Source of the DNA: Flavobacterium pisciphilum
Lineage (GTDB): Bacteria; Bacteroidota; Bacteroidia; Flavobacteriales; Flavobacteriaceae
Length of the DNA: 64,000 nucleotides
Assembly (NCBI RefSeq): GCF_020905345.1
Contig: NZ_JAJJMO010000001.1
Coordinates: 1,488,001-1,552,000 of the forward strand
Direction: 5' to 3'
Under the pieces are notes generated by a model. That model did no database searches and had not been told where the DNA came from. It worked only from the letters and a program-made list of their open reading frames with translations. This document shows, piece after piece, positions 36,415 to 43,528 of the stretch (position 1 is the first letter of the stretch; every line of letters begins with the position of its first letter). A program made the translations under genes and the position numbers.

Positions 36415-37314
36415 CTAAAAATCCCCATAATACACTTGGAAACAAGGCAATTTTAAATCGTTTCTCCACATATCTACTACTTGATTTCTATCGTCTAGGG
36501 CAAACTCTACAAAGTATTTATCTTTGATAAAATCATTATAGATTTCGGTTTTTATGATAGAATCTTTTCGGTTGTCTTGACTTTTACGCATCATTAGCTC
36601 ATCAAATTCAATTGCATGTTTTTCAAGAAATCTCAAAGTCGGTTCTTTGTATCGATCTTCCCTTCCTGAAACCAATAGTATTTTATAATCCAATTTCTTG
36701 TAATTCCTTAATACGTTTGCTACTGGTTCATTTAATAAATCTTCATCACATTTGCTTGCATCAAAAGGATTTCTCCCATTCATTAATGCCAATGTCCCGT
36801 CAAGATCACAGATGATTGCTTTTGGCAGTTCTGAATTTTGAATTTCATATTCCAATAATTTATTTACTTTTCTTATTGATTTAAAATCAAATTTAGATTT
36901 CATAGTTTGCAATTGATGGAACATATTTTCAATCACTTTTTTTGGAACTTTTCTTTCTCTATTTTCATTTCGAATCAAAAGTTCTTCTAATGGTAAATCA
37001 AATAATTTGAATTCTATATGAGCCATTTCCGAAAAATCTTTTATAGGCTGCTTGATGTAATCAAATTTTGTATTACAATTATCCAAAATAACATTCCATC
37101 CATTTAAAAGCAATGTTTTTATTTGCTCATAAATAATTTTTGAAATTATACTTTCAGAAGCAGCATCCATTACTTCCTGAAATTGCGAAAATCTGATTTC
37201 ATCACGGCTAATTCGCATTGTTTTAGATTCGGTTCTCACTTGCCATTCTGCATAAGTACTTTTTCCAGATGCTGGACAACCAATTAATACAGTTAATGTT
37301 GGTGTTTTTTTCAT
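36415..37314 (-). CDS. T4-type polynucleotide 5'-kinase / 3'-phosphatase
   Basis: This is an RNA end-healing enzyme. The N-terminal kinase has a P-loop GCPASGKS (12-19) and ISRDEIRF. The C-terminal HAD phosphatase begins ICDLDGTLALMNGR (about 169-182) with two catalytic Asp and ends LDDRNQVVDMW..VYYGDF, very close in pattern to phage T4 Pnkp. It would leave 5'-phosphate and 3'-OH ends ready for ligation. At 299 aa it lacks the metallophosphatase and ligase domains of bacterial Pnkp. The ligase lies 2 bp upstream as a separate gene. It is the last gene of the Hen1-ligase-kinase operon. Confidence 0.94.
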   Translation of the reverse strand: MKKTPTLTVLIGCPASGKSTYAEWQVRTESKTMRISRDEIRFSQFQEVMDAASESIISKIIYEQIKTLLLNGWNVILDNCNTKFDYIKQPIKDFSEMAHIEFKLFDLPLEELLIRNENRERKVPKKVIENMFHQLQTMKSKFDFKSIRKVNKLLEYEIQNSELPKAIICDLDGTLALMNGRNPFDASKCDEDLLNEPVANVLRNYKKLDYKILLVSGREDRYKEPTLRFLEKHAIEFDELMMRKSQDNRKDSIIKTEIYNDFIKDKYFVEFALDDRNQVVDMWRNDLKLPCFQVYYGDF

Positions 37315-37316
37315 TT

Positions 37317-38501
37317 TTATAATCTTGGATCTAATGTTTTTTCTATTTCTTCGTTATTGATACGCTTTAAAAGCAATAAACGCATCAAATAATTTTCATC
37401 ATCAAGGTTCTTATAAGGAATCTGAAGCATTTTCTGGTTGATTTCCCAACCGTTTATAGATTGTTCTAACTTCTTTTTTACATTCCTTTTTTCTAAATAA
37501 TGATTAAAATCCTGATGGAAATTCACTCCGTAAATCATTGTCAAATAATTGTTATTTCTAACTTTAAAACATGGTGGCAAATTTTTAATATAATTCAGAA
37601 CAGGTTTAATCATTATGCCTTCCTCATTCTCATTGGTCAGTTTTTCGAAAAACGAATAAACTTCCCTTAGCTTTTCTTCTTTATTAGAATTTGTAATTTC
37701 TAAATGTAAAAAAGCATCATTATTTACCAATTCATAAGTCAAGTTACTATTTGGTATTACTTCTTCACCAGAAGTATGAACTACTTTTAAAATCGTGAAT
37801 GGTTTAAAATGCAATTCACCTTCATTTCCAAATGTATTGATTTGATTTTGAAATACTTTTAATGATTCTTCCTGCTTGGTTATATTTGGTATTTTTACAG
37901 TTATCAAAGCTTCGTATTGACGTAATATATGTGATTTATGTTTACTACCAAATTCTTTTTTAGTCAGCTGTTTTTTATCTGAAATGTATGTCGTAAACGT
38001 TTGAGATTCTCTAACATTTTTCAACTTTTCGAGTAATCCCGAAGATTTCAAATACTCATTGTGCGTTTTTAATGCATTATAATATCCTGTAAATTCTTTC
38101 TCAATTAATCCTGCTCCTAAAACTTTCCAAGGCAATAATTCTGAAGCTATCAAAATCGTTTCAAAATCTGGAAAAATAAGAATCATTTTAGCATGCAAAT
38201 CCTTCAAACTGCCAATTGCTTTTTCTACATCGATATGATCCATTTTAAAACCATTTCTCGAAACAAAATAAGTTTCTTCAAGATTTCTTTTTAAGTAAAT
38301 TGTACAATATGACCCCATATACTTTTTCTGAACCACAAACTCAGTTACACCTTTTTCTAAATAATAATTTACTGCTTCCTCGATGCTTTCTATTTCATTC
38401 TTTGTCTTGCTTTTTGGTGCTGGAGATATGGTTGGTGAAAAATCGTTTATCTTATTTTTGCAAAACCACTCAATTCTATTTCTTACTCTATAGTCTAACA
38501 T
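37317..38501 (-). CDS. Stand-alone Pnkp-type RNA ligase (adenylyltransferase)
   Basis: This is an ATP-dependent RNA ligase of the bacterial Pnkp ligase-module type. Motif I is KKYMGS with the nucleotide-binding Lys at residue 60. Motif IV is EEGIMIKP and motif V is CFKVRNNNYLTMIYG, which matches the characteristic end of the Pnkp ligase module. In Clostridium-type Pnkp this domain is fused to kinase and metallophosphatase; here it is separate (394 aa). It lies 3 bp after Hen1 and 2 bp before the kinase-phosphatase, so all three are translated from one mRNA started at site 4. Bacterial Pnkp ligase usually needs Hen1 for activation, and Hen1 is its direct neighbour here. Confidence 0.88.
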   Translation of the reverse strand: MLDYRVRNRIEWFCKNKINDFSPTISPAPKSKTKNEIESIEEAVNYYLEKGVTEFVVQKKYMGSYCTIYLKRNLEETYFVSRNGFKMDHIDVEKAIGSLKDLHAKMILIFPDFETILIASELLPWKVLGAGLIEKEFTGYYNALKTHNEYLKSSGLLEKLKNVRESQTFTTYISDKKQLTKKEFGSKHKSHILRQYEALITVKIPNITKQEESLKVFQNQINTFGNEGELHFKPFTILKVVHTSGEEVIPNSNLTYELVNNDAFLHLEITNSNKEEKLREVYSFFEKLTNENEEGIMIKPVLNYIKNLPPCFKVRNNNYLTMIYGVNFHQDFNHYLEKRNVKKKLEQSINGWEINQKMLQIPYKNLDDENYLMRLLLLKRINNEEIEKTLDPRL

Positions 38502-38504
38502 CTT

Positions 38505-39782
38505 TTACTTTTTTTGAATGATTACGGCACTTGTTGGGTAAACTCCTTTTACACAATCTCCTACTCCATGATAAATTTTAGGATTTGAAAAAATATTATC
38601 GATCAATTTTATAAATTCTGTGTTTGAAAGTTCAAAATCGTGATCATCATGCCTAAATTCCTCCGTCAATTCATAATTTACATTAAAATCTTTGTCAGGC
38701 GTTGTCACAAATAATTGTGTGAACTTTGTATTATCACGAATCCAGATTAACAATGCTTTTGCATCTTCTAATGAATTATGCTCAATCACTTCACTCAATA
38801 TAATCTGACCTTCAAACCCTTTTATATCTTCTAAACTTTCAATCCAATGTAAGTTATCAGCATTTTCTATTACTTTGATTTTATCTGCAATATGTTTAAA
38901 ATCAACTTCGTCATATGCGTGATATTCTTGTGTAAATCCTTTTTTTAACAACAACTTAAAATATTGCATTTCACCACAACCAAAATCTAAAACAGGTACA
39001 TCAAAATTGATTTTATTGCAAATGAATTCTTTTCTGGATTGGTGTGTATCTGTAAAAACAAATTGAACTTTGTTATCAAAATAGGTTTCTAACTGTGGCT
39101 TAAACTTTTCAAACTGTACAGGAGAACGCATGATCCTTTTTATAAAAAGATAAAACACAAAATACGGAATACCAGAAATATTGGTTAACATGGTGATATG
39201 CTTTTGAATAAAATAATCATCAATATAAGTATAAACAGCATATTTGTTGGTAAAATGCGAAAACAAGGCTACAAGCGAAAATTTCTGTAATGCTTCTCTA
39301 ACTGTCTTACCTTCTATCTTTAATTCATAGTTATTCCCTATTTTATGCTGAAGTAAAATTCCGTCAATGTATTTTGACAAAAGATAATTACCATTTTTAT
39401 ACCAACCTGAATCAATGAAAAAAGTAACAACTTCAATAGTACATTTTTCAATATCAACCTCATCGTAGTTTTTCTCTAACCATGAAATTACTGTTTCACC
39501 CAAACCTGTATTTTCTTTATACAAATGATTAAAAAATTCACTTCCCATATTTAAGGCTAACAGCGGACTGCAATAACTTTGAAAGTCAATCTGATTTCCT
39601 TCTTCTGGCAAATAACTATTTTTACCATCCAGAAAAACACAATGATACTCTGTAGCAGAAATAACATTTCCTATAATAATTCCATTTTTTAATTCTTTCA
39701 AATAAAGGCCTTGATCCGTATTTGGATTTTTATAAAGGATATCTAAAAAGTATTTATTATCTGATTTAAGTTTTATAATCAT
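38505..39782 (-). CDS. hen1: Hen1, RNA 3'-terminal ribose 2'-O-methyltransferase
   Basis: This enzyme methylates the 2'-OH of a repaired RNA 3' end so that a ribotoxin cannot cut the same site again. The N-terminal half (about 1-230) corresponds to the Hen1 ligase-activating domain. The C-terminal methyltransferase has the SAM site LDFGCGEMQYF (about 264-274) and the Hen1-specific metal ligands EVIEH (about 330) and RHDDHDFE (about 375). Length (425 aa) is close to characterised bacterial Hen1. It is the first gene of the repair operon, 20 bp from the -7 box of palindromic site 4. Confidence 0.95.
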   Translation of the reverse strand: MIIKLKSDNKYFLDILYKNPNTDQGLYLKELKNGIIIGNVISATEYHCVFLDGKNSYLPEEGNQIDFQSYCSPLLALNMGSEFFNHLYKENTGLGETVISWLEKNYDEVDIEKCTIEVVTFFIDSGWYKNGNYLLSKYIDGILLQHKIGNNYELKIEGKTVREALQKFSLVALFSHFTNKYAVYTYIDDYFIQKHITMLTNISGIPYFVFYLFIKRIMRSPVQFEKFKPQLETYFDNKVQFVFTDTHQSRKEFICNKINFDVPVLDFGCGEMQYFKLLLKKGFTQEYHAYDEVDFKHIADKIKVIENADNLHWIESLEDIKGFEGQIILSEVIEHNSLEDAKALLIWIRDNTKFTQLFVTTPDKDFNVNYELTEEFRHDDHDFELSNTEFIKLIDNIFSNPKIYHGVGDCVKGVYPTSAVIIQKK

Positions 39783-39801
39783 TGTGTTTATTTTTGTTTG
39801 A

Positions 39802-39839
39802 CAAATATAGCTTTGCTACTGTGCAGTCATTTTGCGCAG
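39802..39839 (-). promoter_or_regulatory. Palindromic operator and promoter, site 4 (Hen1 operon)
   Basis: The palindrome CTGTGCA-N7-TGCGCAG lies at 39819-39839. After a 9-bp spacer comes TATATTTG at 39802-39809, a perfect TAnnTTTG. The palindrome therefore overlaps the -33 position of the Hen1 promoter. Confidence 0.77.
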
Positions 39840-39852
39840 TTAAATTAAAATT

Positions 39853-40767
39853 TTAATCTTCTTCTTTATTAAATGGTTTTTCGAATGTTGGTCGAATCAT
39901 TTTCCAAATTATCTCTGAATAGTCTCTGTTTTTTAGCATTGCAAATAACACTCCTGGGTGTTTACATGTCAAGAAATACAATGCCGTTTCTTTGACTGTT
40001 CCTAGTACCTTAAAATCTTTTTTACATTGATTTGCTTTTAAATTCTCCCAAATGTTCAAATTAGAAACCTGTGTAATGATTCGATGCAATCGAAGGTATT
40101 CTTCAAACTTTATTTTTACTCTGTAATTGTTCGAAAATTTAATAACAAACCCTTCTTTATTCTCTTTATTCATTTCTGCTAAAGAAAGGATATCCTTAAT
40201 TCCATCATATTTTTCTGCAACAGGAAATCCAATATCCTCAAGTGGAAATTCTTCTCCCGATTGTACATCGATAATGGCCAATAAAACCAATTCTTCAGAA
40301 ATACCATAATCTAAAACAATTCGGTTTTGAGGGTAAATAATTTCAAATAGATAGGTTTTATTTTTATCTAGAAACCTCCATGAATCTTTATATTTCCCAT
40401 GTAACATTTCATTCGCCTTATCTGATTGCTCACTTGTAAATGAACCTCTACTTGCCATAAAAGGTACCTCATCAATCCAATATAAAATCCCTAATGAACC
40501 ATCCATTTTATCATACACTTCAAAACTTGTATTAGGAATCACTTGATTCTCCATTTCTCCTAAATTAAAAAACTTAGGAAATGGTCTTGCTATCACTTTA
40601 TAATTTTCATCAAGAATTAGTCCTCTACAGCTTAATGTAATTTCGTTCCATATTCTTTCGAATTGTGCACTTTGAGTATAATTATAAATATACAAATCAT
40701 AATTAGGGTGTTTGTTTACTCTAATATAATTTTTGGACATCATCTCTTTTAAAAGTACTGTATTCAT
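39853..40767 (-). CDS. T4 Rnl1-like RNA ligase
   Basis: This is an ATP-dependent RNA ligase. Seen: the upstream motif SCRGLILDENYKVIARPFPKF, motif I YDKMDGSLG with the adenylated Lys at 87, motif III-like YLFEIIYPQNRIVLDYG, motif IV KEGFVIKF and motif V RVKIKFEEY. At 304 aa it resembles phage Rnl1-type ligases that seal cleaved anticodon loops. It has its own palindromic promoter (site 5) and is followed by the Hen1 operon. The window thus encodes two unrelated RNA ligases under the same predicted control. Confidence 0.9.
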   Translation of the reverse strand: MNTVLLKEMMSKNYIRVNKHPNYDLYIYNYTQSAQFERIWNEITLSCRGLILDENYKVIARPFPKFFNLGEMENQVIPNTSFEVYDKMDGSLGILYWIDEVPFMASRGSFTSEQSDKANEMLHGKYKDSWRFLDKNKTYLFEIIYPQNRIVLDYGISEELVLLAIIDVQSGEEFPLEDIGFPVAEKYDGIKDILSLAEMNKENKEGFVIKFSNNYRVKIKFEEYLRLHRIITQVSNLNIWENLKANQCKKDFKVLGTVKETALYFLTCKHPGVLFAMLKNRDYSEIIWKMIRPTFEKPFNKEED

Positions 40768-40784
40768 TTCTTCTTTTATTTAAA

Positions 40785-40822
40785 CAAAGATTCAAAACTT
40801 ACTACGCAGTCATTTTGCGCAA
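40785..40822 (-). promoter_or_regulatory. Palindromic operator and promoter, site 5 (RNA ligase)
   Basis: The palindrome CTACGCA-N7-TGCGCAA lies at 40802-40822. A 9-bp spacer and AATCTTTG at 40785-40792 follow, 18 bp before the RNA ligase start codon. Confidence 0.75.
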
Positions 40823-40832
40823 TAAAAAAATC

Positions 40833-41363
40833 TTAAAATTCATTCATTAGGTATTCATTTAAATTATCTCCAAACATGATAACATCCGCTTGCCATACTG
40901 AAACAACAGGTGAAAGATATTTATCTTTAAAAACCACTAAAGCCCTATGAGAATGCAACGGAATATAACCAACAATTTTGGAAATGTCGAAGCCTGCTTC
41001 ATCAAGCACTAACTCTACTTCAGATTTAAACTCATTAATTTCATCTATCAACCATCTTGATTTCTCAAAATCTTCAGGATATTGATAGAAAAAACTATCC
41101 TTACTATACTCAATATCCATCTCGTCATCAGGATTAATTGAAATTTGAGATACATCTAAATCACCTAAAATTAAAAGCATTTCTCTATAATTCCAAGGAA
41201 AAACAAAGCCAAACAACACTTCCAACTCATCAATTTCTTTATTACTTATTCCTTTTTTAAATTTGGTATTACACTGAATTTGAAGCCCATAAACATCGCT
41301 TCTAAGCTTGATTTTTTCAAACTTCTTTTCAATTTTGAATTTTAAATCTATAACTCTCATCAC
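40833..41363 (-). CDS. SMI1/KNR4 (SUKH) family protein
   Basis: The SUKH fold is recognised from GISNKEIDELEVLFGFVFPWNYREMLLILGD at about 35-65 and the later YIPLHSHRALVVF strand. The family is best known as immunity proteins against polymorphic toxins, many of them nucleases, but no toxin gene is visible in the window. The frame begins with GTG at 41363; an ATG three bases on (41360) is the other possible start. It lies 65 bp downstream of the 190-nt tRNA-like RNA on the same strand and so is probably transcribed from palindromic site 6. Confidence 0.75.
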   Translation of the reverse strand: MMRVIDLKFKIEKKFEKIKLRSDVYGLQIQCNTKFKKGISNKEIDELEVLFGFVFPWNYREMLLILGDLDVSQISINPDDEMDIEYSKDSFFYQYPEDFEKSRWLIDEINEFKSEVELVLDEAGFDISKIVGYIPLHSHRALVVFKDKYLSPVVSVWQADVIMFGDNLNEYLMNEF

Positions 41364-41427
41364 ATAAATCTATTTTTCTTTTCAAATATTCAAAAAGATT
41401 ATTACTTAATTAATAGTTGCTTTTTTG

Positions 41428-41617
41428 TGACCTTGATGAGATTCGAACTCATATTCCCTTTCGGGCATTGCGGCTCTAAATACGCTTCCCTACTTTCCCT
41501 AACGATTTCGGTGCTTCTGTAAATTCTACCCATTAGTCCGCACGGGTCTAACCGGAATATCCGCAAACGCTACAGCTCGTATTTTTCTGTAGGCTTTTCC
41601 TTTTAAGCTACAAGGCC
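41428..41617 (-). ncRNA. 190-nt tRNA-like RNA with expanded anticodon region
   Basis: Minus-strand RNA. The acceptor GGCCTTG pairs with CAAGGTC, discriminator A; the D arm is GCTT-AAAAGGAA-AAGC; the T arm is ATGAG-TTCGAAT-CTCAT. In place of the anticodon arm are about 130 nt forming CTACAG/CTGTAG, a long helix GCGTTTGCGG/CCGCAATGC (one bulge) and a CCC-GAAA-GGG hairpin before the T arm. Inside the long helix TTAG/CTAA and ACCC/GGGT cross as in a pseudoknot. The promoter of site 6 lies 17 bp upstream. It is not tmRNA: size, ends and D arm do not match. The strand carrying the SMI1/KNR4 gene continues after it. Confidence 0.62.
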
Positions 41618-41633
41618 TTTCTTTTTGATGGTA

Positions 41634-41670
41634 CAAAGATTTAATCTTAGTGCGCAATTATTTTGCGCAG
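41634..41670 (-). promoter_or_regulatory. Palindromic operator and promoter, site 6 (tRNA-like RNA)
   Basis: The palindrome GTGCGCA-N7-TGCGCAG lies at 41650-41670. An 8-bp spacer and AATCTTTG at 41634-41641 follow on the minus strand. On the other side a perfect TATTTTTG (41685-41692) points towards the HD gene, so one palindrome may serve both directions. Confidence 0.72.
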
Positions 41671-41706
41671 TGAAAAAAGAATTCTATTTTTGAGTAAATT
41701 ACTGCT

Positions 41707-42324
41707 ATGGATTTAAAAGAAAAATATACCAAACTACTTATTAACACTGGCTTTGAGGAAAAAGAGATTCAGCAGAATTGGTTGAATTTAGAAAGTGCCT
41801 ATTCTAAAAAATCAAGACATTATCATAACCTTACTCATATAAATGATATGATTGCTTGTTATGAATCTTACTTAAATGACCTAGAATTTCCTAGTGAAGT
41901 TTTGTATGCTATCTTTTATCACGATTATGTATACAATAGTCGCAAAAAAGATAATGAATTAAAAAGTGCTGAATATGCAGTTAAAATTCTACCTAAAGAT
42001 TCAACGCTGAATAGTAAGATAATTTATGATATGATTTGTGCTACCAAAGATCACAAGTTCGATGGTATTGAGGATGTGAAATGGCTTATTGATTTTGACT
42101 TGAAAATCCTTTCAAGAGACTGGGAAGAGTATAAGATTTATTTTGAGCAAATAAGAAAAGAATATAGTATTTATCCCGATTTTCTATATATCCCCGGAAG
42201 GATTAAGGCATTGAATCATTTCCTTGAAAATGATTCTATTTTTCTAACGGAAGAATTCAGAAATTTATATGAAGCGAAAGCTAGAAAAAATATAAGAATG
42301 GAAATTGATTTTTTAAGTAAATAA
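41707..42324 (+). CDS. HD-domain phosphohydrolase (205 aa)
   Basis: This is a metal-dependent phosphohydrolase of the HD superfamily. The ligands are seen in HYHNLTHINDM and FYHDYVYNSRKKDNE (His, then His-Asp). The Asp late in the domain is in IDFDLKILSR. The size and arrangement match small stand-alone HD proteins annotated as predicted phosphohydrolases. HD enzymes in RNA-repair loci could remove 2',3'-cyclic phosphates or hydrolyse nucleotides, but the substrate is not determined. It is divergent from the tRNA-like RNA, sharing the palindrome at 41650. Confidence 0.85.
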   Translation: MDLKEKYTKLLINTGFEEKEIQQNWLNLESAYSKKSRHYHNLTHINDMIACYESYLNDLEFPSEVLYAIFYHDYVYNSRKKDNELKSAEYAVKILPKDSTLNSKIIYDMICATKDHKFDGIEDVKWLIDFDLKILSRDWEEYKIYFEQIRKEYSIYPDFLYIPGRIKALNHFLENDSIFLTEEFRNLYEAKARKNIRMEIDFLSK

Positions 42325-42370
42325 ATTTTATTCTCTTTTAAAAATCAAAGCTTATTTCATTAGCGAATTT

Positions 42371-42458
42371 GCGTGAAGGATGGAAACGGCATCCTTTTTT
42401 GGGCTTTTTTCAGCCCAAAAAAGATACAGTGAACAGCCTGACCCAGAGGGACACGCCC
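42371..42458 (+). repeat. Structured dispersed repeat (Flavo-1-like), copy 1
   Basis: Outer arms GCGTG and CACGC enclose AGGAT..ATCCT, then TTTTTTGGGCT..AGCCCAAAAAA, then CTGACCC..GGG. Copy 2 is at 48198 with compensating changes. The layout is like the Flavobacterium flavo-1 RNA motif as I recall it, but that name needs a covariance search. Confidence 0.65.
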
Positions 42459-42508
42459 TTATTATTTACTAAAGCTGTTTTAGATAAACTGTTATTAATT
42501 ACCCGTTT

Positions 42509-43513
42509 TTATCTTCCAGTATAATTTGGACAGCCAAAACATTTTACACTTAGGTTGAATTGGTAGGTTAGTAAAACTTCAAAAACACCGCCTGTTCTTC
42601 CCATACTAGTAGTATTTAAATCGTAAGAAAGTCCTAGTTTTAAATTTTGATATTGTAATCCTGTGAAAAGATTTACAGAGGTAAGTAGCTCTCTATTCAT
42701 CCCATTTTTTGAAGGATTTGTAACTGCTGTTGCTCCAAAGTATATCTTTTCAAACTGTATTGATGTTCCTATATCAAATCGATTGTAACGCCCTTGTTGC
42801 ATATAATTTGAGGTAATAAGCATTTTGGTTTCATACGGAAGGAATAATACATCGACATAATCGGCTAAAAGAAATTCATAACCTGAACTTAGAGAGAAGA
42901 ACGTGTCTAATGGTACATTCCCATCTGATGCAAAGGAAATATTCGGTCTGTTAAGGTGCTTCATCGACAAACCTATCCAAAGACTTTCGGTATTAAAAAC
43001 CATCCCTGCCGATACATCAAAGAAACTTACTTTATCATTTTTTAGCATTGGATCCATCGAACTTGAATTTATAACTCCTGTTCGTATATTAATTTGATCT
43101 TCGAGCAATAAATTTTGAAATGCAAATGATTTTAATCCAAAGCCTGCTTCGACAGCTGGTCTAAAATACCATGTATCGTTTAGCTTTACTCTGTAGGCAT
43201 AATTAGCATTTATTTGCGTGTAATTATACTTAGTTAGGTTTTCTCTTTGATTTAAAACACTCACTCCAAAGCCACTATTCATTTTTTCGCTCCAAGTATT
43301 TACGAATGCATAATCGGTATCTATTTTTAAATCTAAATCTGGCCATTGCTCACGATGCACTATACCCGCATAGGTGGTTTCCATGAATCCTGAAAACCCT
43401 GGATTTAGGGTTTCCGGAACTAAAAAGTATTGAGTGAAAATTGGATCTTGTGCTCTTGTTTCTGAATAAAAGCAACATGCAATTAGTATTGTAATATATA
43501 GTTTTAATCTCAT
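42509..43513 (-). CDS. PorP/SprF family T9SS membrane protein
   Basis: This is an outer-membrane beta-barrel-like partner of type IX-secreted adhesins. It has a signal peptide (about 1-22, ending TRAQ) and then DPIFTQYFLVPETLNPGFSG, the hallmark N-terminus of PorP/SprF proteins, followed by beta-strand repeats to the end. Length is 334 aa, normal for the family. It is 15 bp downstream of the giant adhesin gene on the same strand, the standard pairing in which SprF-like proteins support export and display of the neighbouring adhesin. Confidence 0.93.
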   Translation of the reverse strand: MRLKLYITILIACCFYSETRAQDPIFTQYFLVPETLNPGFSGFMETTYAGIVHREQWPDLDLKIDTDYAFVNTWSEKMNSGFGVSVLNQRENLTKYNYTQINANYAYRVKLNDTWYFRPAVEAGFGLKSFAFQNLLLEDQINIRTGVINSSSMDPMLKNDKVSFFDVSAGMVFNTESLWIGLSMKHLNRPNISFASDGNVPLDTFFSLSSGYEFLLADYVDVLFLPYETKMLITSNYMQQGRYNRFDIGTSIQFEKIYFGATAVTNPSKNGMNRELLTSVNLFTGLQYQNLKLGLSYDLNTTSMGRTGGVFEVLLTYQFNLSVKCFGCPNYTGR

Positions 43514-43528
43514 TGTAATCTGTTGCTA

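Noticed and set aside
40833..41363. SMI1/KNR4 protein as immunity partner of a local toxin
   Set aside because: No toxin-like gene lies nearby. Its position after the tRNA-like RNA suggests a different context.
41428..41617. tmRNA or group I intron-containing tRNA
   Set aside because: tmRNA would be about twice as long with GGGG-type ends and a tag frame. I could not find the conserved core segments of a group I intron with confidence.
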